Positions 51,667 to 60,231 of a stretch of 64,000 nt of DNA are shown piece after piece (within the stretch, counting starts at the first letter, position 1; every line of letters begins with the position of its first letter). The stretch comes from Nesterenkonia xinjiangensis (GTDB lineage: Bacteria; Actinomycetota; Actinomycetes; Actinomycetales; Micrococcaceae). The stretch spans positions 1,302,001 to 1,366,000 of the forward strand of contig NZ_JACCFY010000001.1 in the NCBI RefSeq assembly GCF_013410745.1, read 5' to 3'. The notes beneath the pieces are model-generated. The model did no database searches. It worked only from the letters and a program-made list of their open reading frames with translations, and was not told the origin of the DNA. Position numbers and translations under genes: made by a program.

Positions 51667-52548
51667 ATGGTGTTCACGCTGGACCAGATACGCAGCTTCG
51701 TGGCGGTCGCGGAGGAGCTGCACTTCGGCCACGCCGCCGAGCGGCTCAACATGACCCAGCCGCCGCTGAGTCGCCAGATCCAGAAGCTGGAGAAGACCGT
51801 CGGGGTGCAGCTCATCGAGCGGGACAACCGCAAGGTCGCCCTGACCACCGCCGGCAAGGCCTTCCTGACAGATGCCCGCAAGCTGCTGATCGCCTCCGAG
51901 CAGGCCCCGCTGACCGCCCGGCGCATCGCTCGCGGCCAGGCCGGGGTGCTTCGCATCGGATTCACCGCCGCCTCCGGGTTCTCCGTGCTGGGCAGCCTGC
52001 TCGCCACGCTGGCCGAGCAGCTGCCCGACGTCGACATCGACCTGCGTGAGCAGGTCACCCGCGAACAGGTCGACTCCCTGGCCAACGGCGAGCTCGACCT
52101 CGGCCTCGCCCGCCCGCCCATCGACCATGAGCACTTCGAGTCCCGGCTCCTGCAGTCCGAGGCGCTGCAGCTGGCGGTCCCGGAGGACCATCCGCTGGCC
52201 GCGCTGAACCGTCCGGTCTCCGGAGAGGACCTCCAGGACGTCCCGCTGATCATGTACTCCCCCACCAAGGCGAGGTACTTCTACGACCTGGCCATCCGCA
52301 ACGTGCCCATCCAGCACGGCAACGTGGTCCACACGGTCAGCCAGATCCTCACCATGGTCTCGCTGGTGGCCGCCGGCCGCGGCGTGGCCTTCGTCCCCGA
52401 GTCCGCCCAGCGGCTCGGGGTCGCCGGGGTGAAGCACCTGCAGCTGGCCGACCAGACCGACGACGTCCAGCTGCATGCGATCTGGCGCCGGGGCCAGCGC
52501 AACCCCGCCCTGCTGCGCCTGCTCTCCGCACTCGATCACCAGGAGTGA
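51667..52548 (+). CDS. LysR family transcriptional regulator
   Basis: The 293-residue protein begins with the LysR helix-turn-helix (LDQIRSFVAVAEELHFGHAAERLNMTQPPLSRQIQKLE) and has the two-subdomain substrate-binding C-terminus (RIGFTAASGFSVLGSLLATL; GELDLGLARPP; VSLVAAGRGVAFVPES). ATG 51667 (MVFTLDQIRSF) fits the family N-terminus. It stands between the GntR gene and kdgD copy 2, all on the plus strand, and probably activates kdgD and the dehydrogenase in response to an aldarate or keto-acid. The 189-bp gap upstream of kdgD contains T-N11-A-like candidates. Confidence 0.9.
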   Translation: MVFTLDQIRSFVAVAEELHFGHAAERLNMTQPPLSRQIQKLEKTVGVQLIERDNRKVALTTAGKAFLTDARKLLIASEQAPLTARRIARGQAGVLRIGFTAASGFSVLGSLLATLAEQLPDVDIDLREQVTREQVDSLANGELDLGLARPPIDHEHFESRLLQSEALQLAVPEDHPLAALNRPVSGEDLQDVPLIMYSPTKARYFYDLAIRNVPIQHGNVVHTVSQILTMVSLVAAGRGVAFVPESAQRLGVAGVKHLQLADQTDDVQLHAIWRRGQRNPALLRLLSALDHQE

Positions 52549-52737
52549 ACCTGCCGAGCATGACTGGGCCACCTGTCATACCTGCACGACATAAACCCAT
52601 ACAAAAGCGGCCTTGGACGCCCACCCGAGGACGTTCCTACAGTGAGAGACAAGGCTCGCTCGCGGGGTCCACCGCGCCTGAGCAGTCATTCCCGGCGGCC
52701 CGCGCTCGGCCCCAGCCTCACCATCGGAAGGTCCCCC

Positions 52738-53706
52738 GTGTCCCAGCACCCAGTCCAGCAGTTCACACCCCAGGAACTCGCCGATCACCTCAAGGACGGC
52801 CTGCTCTCCTTCCCCGTCACGGCCTTCACCCCGGACCTCGCCGTCGACGAGGACCGCTACCGCGAGCACCTCACCTGGCAGGCTCGTCAGGGCGTGGCCG
52901 GGCTGTTCGCCGCCGGCGGCACCGGTGAGGGGTTCAGCCTCTCCCCCGAGGAGAACGCGCGAGTCTCGCGGATGGCCGTGGAGGAGGCCGGTGCACACGT
53001 GCCGGTGCTCGGCTCCGCCGGCGGCTCCACCGCCCAGGCCGTGGAGAACGCCCGCGCCGCCGAGGCCGCCGGGTGCCAGGGCCTGCTGCTGCTGCCGCCT
53101 TACCTCACCGAATGCGACCAGCAGGGCCTGCAGGCTCACGTCGACGCCGTCTGCGCCGCCACGACCATCGGGGTGATCGTCTACAACCGGGCCAACGCCG
53201 TCTACGGCCCCGAGACCGTGGCCCGGCTCTCCGAAAAGCACGAGAACTTCATCGGGTTCAAGGACGCCACGGGAGACATCGAGGCCGTCACCCGGGTCGT
53301 CGCCACCAACGGCGACCGGCTCTTCTACCTGGGCGGGCTGCCCACTGCGGAGACCTTCGCCCTGCCGATGCTGCAGCTGGGGATGAGCACCTATTCCTCA
53401 GCCATGTACAACTTCGTCCCGGAGTTCGCCCTGGAGTTCTATGCGGACGTGCGCCGCCAGGACCGCTCCGCCGTCACCGAGAAGCTCACCCGATTCGTGC
53501 TGCCCTACCTGGACATCCGCGACCGGGTGAAGGGTTACGGCGTCTCCATCGTCAAGGGCGGGCTCAAGGCCGTCGGACGCGACGCCGGCCCGGTGCGACC
53601 ACCGCTGCAGGACCTCGCCGAGCAGGACCTGCAGGACCTCATCGACCTCATCGATGCCGCAGGGATCCGCCCGCAGAGCCCCTCCCCGGCACTGTCCGCC
53701 GTCTGA
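52738..53706 (+). CDS. kdgD: 5-dehydro-4-deoxyglucarate dehydratase, copy 2
   Basis: The 322-residue protein is closely similar to copy 1 at 27307: KDGLLSFPVTAFTPDLAVD, GGTGEGFSLSPEEN, VIVYNRAN with the active-site Tyr, and GFKDATGD with the Schiff-base Lys. The start is GTG 52738, with GGAAGG 6 bases upstream. It makes 2-oxoglutarate semialdehyde from 5-keto-4-deoxyglucarate, and the dehydrogenase gene follows after 58 bp. It works with the galactarate dehydratase of this block. Confidence 0.92.
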   Translation: MSQHPVQQFTPQELADHLKDGLLSFPVTAFTPDLAVDEDRYREHLTWQARQGVAGLFAAGGTGEGFSLSPEENARVSRMAVEEAGAHVPVLGSAGGSTAQAVENARAAEAAGCQGLLLLPPYLTECDQQGLQAHVDAVCAATTIGVIVYNRANAVYGPETVARLSEKHENFIGFKDATGDIEAVTRVVATNGDRLFYLGGLPTAETFALPMLQLGMSTYSSAMYNFVPEFALEFYADVRRQDRSAVTEKLTRFVLPYLDIRDRVKGYGVSIVKGGLKAVGRDAGPVRPPLQDLAEQDLQDLIDLIDAAGIRPQSPSPALSAV

Positions 53707-53764
53707 GACCATCACTGACAGACCCGCACAGCACCATCCGCCCCGCACCGACCAGGAGCTGAGC

Positions 53765-55378
53765 ATGACCACACAGACCACCGCATCCACCCTCACCGGA
53801 CAGTCCCTCATCGCCGGACGCCCGGTGACCGGCACCGACCGCACCGTGCACGGCTTCGACCCGTCCACCGACGAACCCCTGGAGCCGGGATACCCGCTCA
53901 TCGACGAGGCGCAGCTGGCCCAGGCCACCAGCGCGGCGGCCGAGGCGTACCAGAGCTTCTCCCAGCTGGAGCCGGAGACCCACGCGGCCTTCCTGGAGAA
54001 GATCGCCTCCAGCATCGACGCCCTCGGCCCGGAGATCACCGCCCGGGCCATGGCCGAGACGGGCCTGCCCGAGGCCCGCCTGGTGGGCGAGCGCGGCCGC
54101 ACCGTCAACCAGCTGCGCCTCTTCGCCGCCGTCGTGCGTCAGGGTGACTTCCGCGGCGCGCGTCTGGACAGCCCGAACCCGGACCGCACCCCGCTGCCGA
54201 AGCCTGATCTGCGCCAGCGCAGGATCCCGCTGGGGCCGGTGGCGGTCTTCGGCGCCTCCAACTTCCCGCTGGCCTTCTCCACCGCCGGCGGCGACACCGC
54301 TTCCGCGCTGGCCGCCGGCTGCCCGGTGGTCTTCAAGGCCCACAACGCCCACCCGGGCACCTCGGAGCTGGTGGGCCGCGCCATCACCGAGGCCGTGGCC
54401 GCCTTCGACCTGCACCCCGGTGTGTTCTCGCTGATCTACGGCGCCGGCGCCTCCATCGGACAGTCGCTGGCCTCCGACCCCGCCATCCAGGCCGTGGGCT
54501 TCACCGGCTCGCGGGCCGCCGGGGTCTCCCTCATGAAGGCCGCCGCGGCGCGCGAGGTGCCGATCCCGGTCTACGCGGAGATGAGCTCCATCAACCCGGT
54601 GTTCTTCTTCGACGGCGCCCTCAGCGGCGACGCCGGGGACCTGCGCGGACGGGCCCAGGCCTATCTGACCTCGGTGACCGGCTCCTCGGGGCAGCTCTGC
54701 ACCGCCCCCGGCCTGGTGTTCGTGCCCACCGGTGAGGCCGGTGACGCCTTCCTGGCCGCCGTCGGCGAGGCCGCCGGCGACTTCGGCGGGCAGACCATGC
54801 TGACGAAGTCCATCGCCGACTCCTGGAACGCCGGGGTGGAGCAGCTGGGCGGCCAGGCCGGCGTCGAACTGGTGGGCCGCGGCTCCCAGGGTGCCGGCGA
54901 GAACGCCCCCGCCCCGGTGGTGTTCAGCGCCTCCACCGCGCAGTTCCTGGACAACCCGGTGCTGCACGAGGAGGTCTTCGGCGCGGCCTCCCTGGTGGTG
55001 CGCTACGACGGCGTCGAGGACCTGGTGGCGGCGGCCTCGGCGCTCGAGGGCCAGCTGACCGCGACCCTGCACATCACCGAGGCCGACCACGAGACCGCCC
55101 GGGCCCTGGTCCCGGTGCTGGAGCAGCGAGTCGGGCGCATCCTCGCCAACGGGTGGCCCACCGGCGTCGAGGTCGGCCACGCGATGGTCCACGGCGGCCC
55201 GTTCCCCGCCACCTCAGACTCCCGGACCACCAGCGTCGGCACCCTGGCGATCGAACGCTTCCTGCGCCCGGTGGCCTACCAGAACCTCCCTGAAGAGCTG
55301 CTGCCCGCCCCCGTGCAGGCCGCCAACCCGTGGGGGCTGAACCGCCGCATCGACGGCGACATCCAGCTCGACGGCTGA
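53765..55378 (+). CDS. 2-oxoglutarate semialdehyde dehydrogenase (aldehyde dehydrogenase)
   Basis: The 537-residue enzyme is a type III alpha-ketoglutaric semialdehyde dehydrogenase: PLGPVAVFGASNFPLAF, KAHNAHPGTSELVG, VGFTGSRAAG, the catalytic Glu in YAEMSSINP (about Glu272) and the catalytic Cys in GQLCTAPGL (about Cys312), plus VLHEEVFGAAS. It oxidises 2-oxoglutarate semialdehyde to 2-oxoglutarate for the TCA cycle. It completes the galactarate route here and must also serve the glucarate route at 25963-28290. GGAGC lies before the ATG, and a GC-rich hairpin ends the transcript. Confidence 0.92.
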   Translation: MTTQTTASTLTGQSLIAGRPVTGTDRTVHGFDPSTDEPLEPGYPLIDEAQLAQATSAAAEAYQSFSQLEPETHAAFLEKIASSIDALGPEITARAMAETGLPEARLVGERGRTVNQLRLFAAVVRQGDFRGARLDSPNPDRTPLPKPDLRQRRIPLGPVAVFGASNFPLAFSTAGGDTASALAAGCPVVFKAHNAHPGTSELVGRAITEAVAAFDLHPGVFSLIYGAGASIGQSLASDPAIQAVGFTGSRAAGVSLMKAAAAREVPIPVYAEMSSINPVFFFDGALSGDAGDLRGRAQAYLTSVTGSSGQLCTAPGLVFVPTGEAGDAFLAAVGEAAGDFGGQTMLTKSIADSWNAGVEQLGGQAGVELVGRGSQGAGENAPAPVVFSASTAQFLDNPVLHEEVFGAASLVVRYDGVEDLVAAASALEGQLTATLHITEADHETARALVPVLEQRVGRILANGWPTGVEVGHAMVHGGPFPATSDSRTTSVGTLAIERFLRPVAYQNLPEELLPAPVQAANPWGLNRRIDGDIQLDG

Positions 55379-55403
55379 GGCTCGCCACAGCCCTCTACAC
55401 ACA

Positions 55404-55445
55404 GAAGCGCCGGGCCGGTCCGGAGAGGGACCGACCCGGCGCTTC
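55404..55445. terminator. Strong hairpin terminator
   Basis: The arms GAAGCGCCGGGCCGGTCC (55404-55421) and GGACCGACCCGGCGCTTC (55428-55445) pair at 17 of 18 positions with a 6-base loop. It lies between the dehydrogenase gene and the convergent LVIVD gene and probably acts on both. Confidence 0.8.
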
Positions 55446-55476
55446 CGCGTGCTCGGCAGACCTGGGACTCAGCGGA

Positions 55477-57012
55477 TCAGAAGCTCTCCTGGCCCTGCGG
55501 GTTCAGCTCCTGCAGGTCCGTCCGGGCGTCGCCGTCGATCGAGTCGTCCAGCTGGAACGTGTCGAAGCCGATGGACAGGTCGGAGGAGTACACGAAACCG
55601 TTGTAGTAGTACGAGGACCACGTGCCGCCGTCGCTGATGCCCTCACCACGATCGAACCAGGCGACCTCCTCCGGGTTCGCGGAATCGGTGAAGTCGAAGA
55701 CCGAGATGCCGCCCTGATACCAGGACTGCACCATCAGGTCTCGACCCTGGACCGGGATCAGCGACCCGTTGTGGGCCACACAGTTCTCGTTCTCAGAGTT
55801 GATGCGCGGGATCTTGTAGTACGAGGCGAACTCCAGCTCGCCGTCGACGATGTCGTAGATGGCGTTGGCACCGAGGGTCTCTCCGAACTCCTCGGTGCAG
55901 GTGGCCCAGCCGCCTCCTCCGAGCTCGTCGGTGAAGACGACCTTGCTGGCGTCGTTGTTGAACGTCGCTGAGTGCCAGAACGCGAAGTTCTCGACGTCGC
56001 GCACCTGGCTGATGACCTCAGGGTTCTCCCGGTCCGAGATGTCCATGAGGATGCCGTCGCCCATGCAGGCACCGGCGGCCAGGTCATGCTCGATATAGGT
56101 CGTGATGTCGTGGCAGCCGCTGGTCTCGGTGTAGCCGCCGCGATCGTCACCCTCATAGCCGCCGTCGGGGAAGAGCACCGGCTCGGAGGTCACCTTGGCG
56201 GCGTGCGGGGCGTTGACGGGGATCTTGACCACGGAGATCAGGTCATGCGGCGGCTGACAGTTCGCCAGCGCCGGGTTCGGCGAGTAGGACGAGACATAGA
56301 CGTAGAGGACGTTGCCGTGCTTCGCCGGCGCCAGGGAGTTGGTGTGGGAGCCGCACTTGGTCTCCACGGCCTTGACGTACTCCGGCTCAGCAGGGTCGCT
56401 GATGTCGAAGACCCGCAGACCCTCCCAGTAGTCCTGCGTGTCTCCGGTGCGGTCGGCGCCGCAGGTGTCATCCTCCATGCGCGCGTCCACCGAGAGGATC
56501 AGGATGTCCTTGTAGACGGAGACGTCGTTCTGCGGACCCGGGCAGTGGACCTGCACCAGCTGCTCGGGGTTCGCCGGGTCAGCGAGGTCGTAGACAGTGA
56601 ACCCGTCGTAGTTGCCCACATAGGCGTAGTCGCCCTGGAAGGCGATGTCGGAGCCGGTGGACTGCAGCGGACCGTTCTTCGGGATGTTGCTCAGGTGCTC
56701 CATGTTGTGGCTGGCCACCTCGCCGGACCCGACGTCGGGCTCTCCGGAGGTGCTCTGCTCGCCGTCGAGCTCCTGGTCCTCCAGCTCGCTGAACCGCTCG
56801 ACCATCGCGTCCTCGTCGAACGCCTCCTCGCTGACCTCCTCCTCGCTGAAGAACTCCTCGTGAGAGACGTCCTCCGGGGTGAAGGACCGCTCCTCGGGAC
56901 TGGCCACAGAGATCGGGGCGGTCAGAGTCATGACAGTGCCTGCGAGCAGGAGCGACATGGCCACTCCTGCGGCGGATCTCGCCTTGCTTCGGGTGATTTC
57001 TTGAAGACGCAC
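55477..57012 (-). CDS. Secreted LVIVD-repeat beta-propeller protein
   Basis: The 511-residue protein has a signal peptide (RSKARSAAGVAMSLLLAGTV, cleavage near APISVA-SPEE), an acidic linker, and repeats of the LVIVD type: DGFTVYDLADPANPEQLVQ, EGLRVFDISDPAEPEYVKA, GILMDISDRENPEVISQ and GGISVFDFTDSANPEEVAW, giving a beta-propeller. The cysteines and HNGSLIP fit an extracellular protein. Function is unknown. GTG 57012 is chosen, with GGAGG eleven bases upstream. It is divergent from the DUF305 lipoprotein gene; I have seen the two families together in other actinobacteria. Confidence 0.82.
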   Translation of the reverse strand: MRLQEITRSKARSAAGVAMSLLLAGTVMTLTAPISVASPEERSFTPEDVSHEEFFSEEEVSEEAFDEDAMVERFSELEDQELDGEQSTSGEPDVGSGEVASHNMEHLSNIPKNGPLQSTGSDIAFQGDYAYVGNYDGFTVYDLADPANPEQLVQVHCPGPQNDVSVYKDILILSVDARMEDDTCGADRTGDTQDYWEGLRVFDISDPAEPEYVKAVETKCGSHTNSLAPAKHGNVLYVYVSSYSPNPALANCQPPHDLISVVKIPVNAPHAAKVTSEPVLFPDGGYEGDDRGGYTETSGCHDITTYIEHDLAAGACMGDGILMDISDRENPEVISQVRDVENFAFWHSATFNNDASKVVFTDELGGGGWATCTEEFGETLGANAIYDIVDGELEFASYYKIPRINSENENCVAHNGSLIPVQGRDLMVQSWYQGGISVFDFTDSANPEEVAWFDRGEGISDGGTWSSYYYNGFVYSSDLSIGFDTFQLDDSIDGDARTDLQELNPQGQESF

Positions 57013-57180
57013 GGGCGTCCACACCTCCTCGGTTGGATACCTGTAGTATTGCGAATCACATGACTCAGGTCTAGAGATTCTGAATATGTGGTTCGTATGA
57101 GCAAGCACCGACCGAGAGGCTCCTTAGTGAGATCCTTCACCGTCGTTCGGGCAGGTCAGCGCGACTCGCCCTCCTATCCG

Positions 57181-57888
57181 GTGTCATATCTGAGGCGATC
57201 GATGAGTCTGATCGCCGCCGCCCTGGCGGGCCTGATGGCCGTCTCCGCCTGCTCGCCGGAAGCCCAGGATTCGGAGGATTCCCCCACGCCGTCCTCGGCG
57301 GTGCTGATGCCGGAGAATCCCGGTGACGAGGCCGAACGAGTGGAGCCTGAGGACTACGACGGTGCACAGGGCGTCACGGATGAGTGGAATGACCTGGATG
57401 CCGAGTACATGACCATGATGATCGCCCACCACGCCCAGGCCATGGAGATGACGGGCCTGGTCCCGGACCGGGCGGACTCCGAGCAGCTGAAGACCTTCGC
57501 CGAGCGGATGCACCTGGCCCAGAAGGGCGAGATCGGCTACATGGCGGACTGGCTGGAGGAGCGCGAACTCCCTGTGCCGCAGGAGGCCCGAGACGTGGCC
57601 GAGGGCAGGACCCCGTCCCAGGAGGACCACGGACACGGACACGACCACGCCACGATGCCCGGCATGCTCAGCACGGAGGAGATGACCGCGCTGCGGCAGA
57701 CCGAAGGCGAGGAGTTCGACATGCTCTTCCTGGAGGGCATGATCGCCCACCATGAAGGCGCGCTGGAGATGAGCGAGGGCGTGCAGGCCGAGGGCTACGA
57801 CCTGGCCACCCAGGAACTGGCGGAACACGTCCACTCGGACCAGACCGCGGAGATCTCCAGGCTGAAGCAGCTGCTGGACGAACTCTGA
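57181..57888 (+). CDS. DUF305 family lipoprotein
   Basis: The protein has a lipoprotein signal (RRSMSLIAAALAGLMAVSAC) and two DUF305 four-helix halves, each with a His-His pair: MMIAHHAQAMEM near residue 85 and GMIAHHEGALEMSEG near 190, and between them a His-rich stretch (DHGHGHDHA). DUF305 proteins are extracytoplasmic and probably bind metals, often copper. The start is uncertain: GTG 57181 gives a normal signal length, while ATG 57097 or GTG 57088 would add residues without signal character. It is divergent from the LVIVD gene. Confidence 0.8.
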   Translation: MSYLRRSMSLIAAALAGLMAVSACSPEAQDSEDSPTPSSAVLMPENPGDEAERVEPEDYDGAQGVTDEWNDLDAEYMTMMIAHHAQAMEMTGLVPDRADSEQLKTFAERMHLAQKGEIGYMADWLEERELPVPQEARDVAEGRTPSQEDHGHGHDHATMPGMLSTEEMTALRQTEGEEFDMLFLEGMIAHHEGALEMSEGVQAEGYDLATQELAEHVHSDQTAEISRLKQLLDEL

Positions 57889-58031
57889 GGCTAGAGCCGA
57901 TAGTCGGACGTCAGCTCGATCAGCGGAGCAGAGAGATAGATCTCCACAATCTCTTCTGAGAGCAACAATGGGTGCAGCTCATGGAGACCCTGGCTCGCTG
58001 TCAGCGGCAGTCGCGTGGCGGTGCCGGAACC

Positions 58032-60092
58032 TCAGCGACCCTCCGCAACGACGGCGACCTCCCCTGCTCGCACAGTCAGCTCACCGGGCACCTCGGCTCC
58101 GGTGATCAGTTCGCGACCGTGGGCGGCGACGACGGCGTCCTGCTCCGTGTGGTTGAGCACGAAGAGGTACGCCCCTCCATCCTCGCCGTGGCGGCGCACC
58201 ACCTCGACGTCCTCCGGCGCCTCGGCCTCGGCGGCCACCCCGGCCTCCTCCAGAACGGCGTCGACCAGCTGGCGCAGCGTGGCAGCGTCGGGGCGGGTGC
58301 CCACGTACCAGGCGGCGCCGGCGCCGAGAGGACGCCTCGTCACCGCCGGATGCCCGGCCAGCGGCCCCTCGGTCCAGCTGCGCACTGCCGTGGCACCCTG
58401 GTCCAGCACCAGATGCGTCTTCTCCGCCCAGAACTCGCCGCGCCCGCCGTCGTCGAGAGCGTGGGAGTCCCGCCCCTGCAACGTCCAGAACTCCTCGGTG
58501 CGGATGCCCAGCAGCTCGCGGAACGCCCCGGGGTACCCGCCGAGGCGGACGGCGTCGTGCTCGTCGACGATCCCGCTGAAGAAGGTGATCAGCACTGAGG
58601 CCCCGGCCTCTGCGGCGTCGGCCAGCGCCTGGGCGTGCTCGTCGCGCACCAGGTACAGCGAGGGCACCACGATCGCGCGATACCCGCTGAGGTCCGCCGA
58701 GGGATGGACGACGTCGACCGTCACCCCCGCCTGCCACAGGGCGCGGTACCAGTGCATGACCTCCGCCGGATAGGAGAAGTCATTGCGCGGATGGGAGTCC
58801 AGCTCGGAGGCCCACCAGGCCTCATAGTCGAAGAGGACGGCCGTCTGCGCACGCACTGTGGATCCCCGCACCGGCTCCAGCGCCTGCAGGATCTCGCCGA
58901 GCCGCACGGTGGTGCGGAAGACGTCAGTGTCGGCGCCGGCGTGCGGCACCATCGCCGAGTGGTACTTCTCCGCGCCGGCGGCGGACTGCCGCCACTGGAA
59001 GAACATCACCGCATCCGCACCGCGGGCCACATGGGACAGCGAGTCACGCAGCATCTCATCCGGCGACTTGGTCCGGTTGTGCAGCTGCCAGTTCACCGCA
59101 CTGGTGGAGTGCTCCATGAGCATCCACGGTCGGCCGTCGGCCACGCCGCGGGTCAGGTCCGCGCTGAAGGCCAGCTCGATGTGCCGCTCGTCGTCATCGG
59201 CGATCGTGTAATGGTCGGTGGCGATGACATCCATGTCCGCCGCCCAGGCGAAGTAGTCCATGTGCTTGGACCGCGTGGTGCACATGAAGTTGGTGGTCAC
59301 CGGGACAGCAGGGGTCAGCTCTCGCAGGATGGCCTTCATGTCCCGGAAGTAGGCCAGCAGCTCGTCGGAGGAGTACCGGTGGAAGTCCAGGTTCTGCGTG
59401 GGGTTGACGAACATCGGCGCCTTGCGGGGCGGCAGGATCTCGTCGAAGCTGCTGTAGCGCTGGGACCAGAACGCCGTGCCCCAGGCGCGGTTGAGCTCCT
59501 CGACGGTGCCGTATCGGGCCTCGAGCCAGGAGCGGAACGCCGCGGCGGCGTCGTCGGAGAAGTCATGGGCGTTGTGGCAGCCCAGCTCGTTGTCCACATG
59601 CCACAGCGCCAGGGCAGGGTGGGCGGCGTAGCGCTCGGCGACCGCCCTGGTCATCCGCAGCGCATAGTCGCGGAAGACCGGGGAGGAGATCGAATAGGCC
59701 TGCCGGGCTCCGGGCCATAGCGTCGAGCCGTCGGCGTCCTGAGGCAGGATCTCAGGGTGCCGGTGGGTCAGCCACGGCGGCGGGGAAGCGGTGGCGGTGG
59801 CCAGCGCCACAGAGACGCCTCGGGCGTGGAGACGGTCCAGGACGTCGTCGAGCCAGCCCCAGTCATACTCGCCCTCGCGGGGTTCGAGCATCGCCCAGGA
59901 GAAGATGCCGACGCTGACCAGGTTCACCCCGGCCTGCCCCATCAGCTCCACATCCTCGAGCTGGACCTCCAAGGGCCACTGCTCAGGGTTGTAGTCACCG
60001 CCGAAGGCCAGGCCGGGGACGGCGGGCCAGTCGAGCGAGGTTGCGTCCGGGGCGATGGTGTGGGCGGTGGCGTCGTGCTCCGAGGCGGTCAT
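58032..60092 (-). CDS. Beta-galactosidase, glycoside hydrolase family 42
   Basis: The 686-residue enzyme has the GH42 TIM barrel: FGGDYNPEQWP at the start, LWHVDNELGCHNA with the acid/base Glu169, and the nucleophile Glu327 in WMLMEHSTSAVNW; the trimerisation and C-terminal beta domains follow (VVPSLYLV, FVLNHTEQDAVV). It removes beta-linked galactose from oligosaccharides such as pectic galactan or arabinogalactan pieces. There is no signal peptide, so it is cytoplasmic. ATG 60092 has AGGAG 9 bases upstream. It is the last gene of a block with a sugar-binding protein, GH43 and an (alpha/alpha)6 glycosidase. Confidence 0.92.
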   Translation of the reverse strand: MTASEHDATAHTIAPDATSLDWPAVPGLAFGGDYNPEQWPLEVQLEDVELMGQAGVNLVSVGIFSWAMLEPREGEYDWGWLDDVLDRLHARGVSVALATATASPPPWLTHRHPEILPQDADGSTLWPGARQAYSISSPVFRDYALRMTRAVAERYAAHPALALWHVDNELGCHNAHDFSDDAAAAFRSWLEARYGTVEELNRAWGTAFWSQRYSSFDEILPPRKAPMFVNPTQNLDFHRYSSDELLAYFRDMKAILRELTPAVPVTTNFMCTTRSKHMDYFAWAADMDVIATDHYTIADDDERHIELAFSADLTRGVADGRPWMLMEHSTSAVNWQLHNRTKSPDEMLRDSLSHVARGADAVMFFQWRQSAAGAEKYHSAMVPHAGADTDVFRTTVRLGEILQALEPVRGSTVRAQTAVLFDYEAWWASELDSHPRNDFSYPAEVMHWYRALWQAGVTVDVVHPSADLSGYRAIVVPSLYLVRDEHAQALADAAEAGASVLITFFSGIVDEHDAVRLGGYPGAFRELLGIRTEEFWTLQGRDSHALDDGGRGEFWAEKTHLVLDQGATAVRSWTEGPLAGHPAVTRRPLGAGAAWYVGTRPDAATLRQLVDAVLEEAGVAAEAEAPEDVEVVRRHGEDGGAYLFVLNHTEQDAVVAAHGRELITGAEVPGELTVRAGEVAVVAEGR

Positions 60093-60130
60093 GCGTCTCA
60101 TCTCCTGATGGTGGGGCCGGATGTGCATCA

Positions 60131-60192
60131 GTCCCCGTCTTCTTCGCTTGTCCCCGTGGAGTTCCACGGGGACAAGCGAAGACGACGGGGAC
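60131..60192. repeat. 62-bp near-perfect palindrome
   Basis: The arms 60131-60160 and 60163-60192 are 30 bases each and pair at 29 of 30 positions around a 2-base centre. It lies between the binding-protein gene and the GH42 gene, in the leader of the latter. As RNA it would be a very stable hairpin. It does not resemble the 80-bp repeats. Confidence 0.85.
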
Positions 60193-60231
60193 GAAACGCC
60201 TGATCAGCAAGGACAGGTCAGCGCGGAAGGG

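Noticed and set aside
57889-58031. Short inverted pair GAGAT/ATCTC near 57930 as a terminator
   Set aside because: The stem is only about five to six bases with a long loop; too weak to claim.
60131-60192. Long palindrome considered as a phage or plasmid attachment site or origin
   Set aside because: No integrase, replication or phage genes are nearby; a hairpin repeat or RNA structure is simpler.
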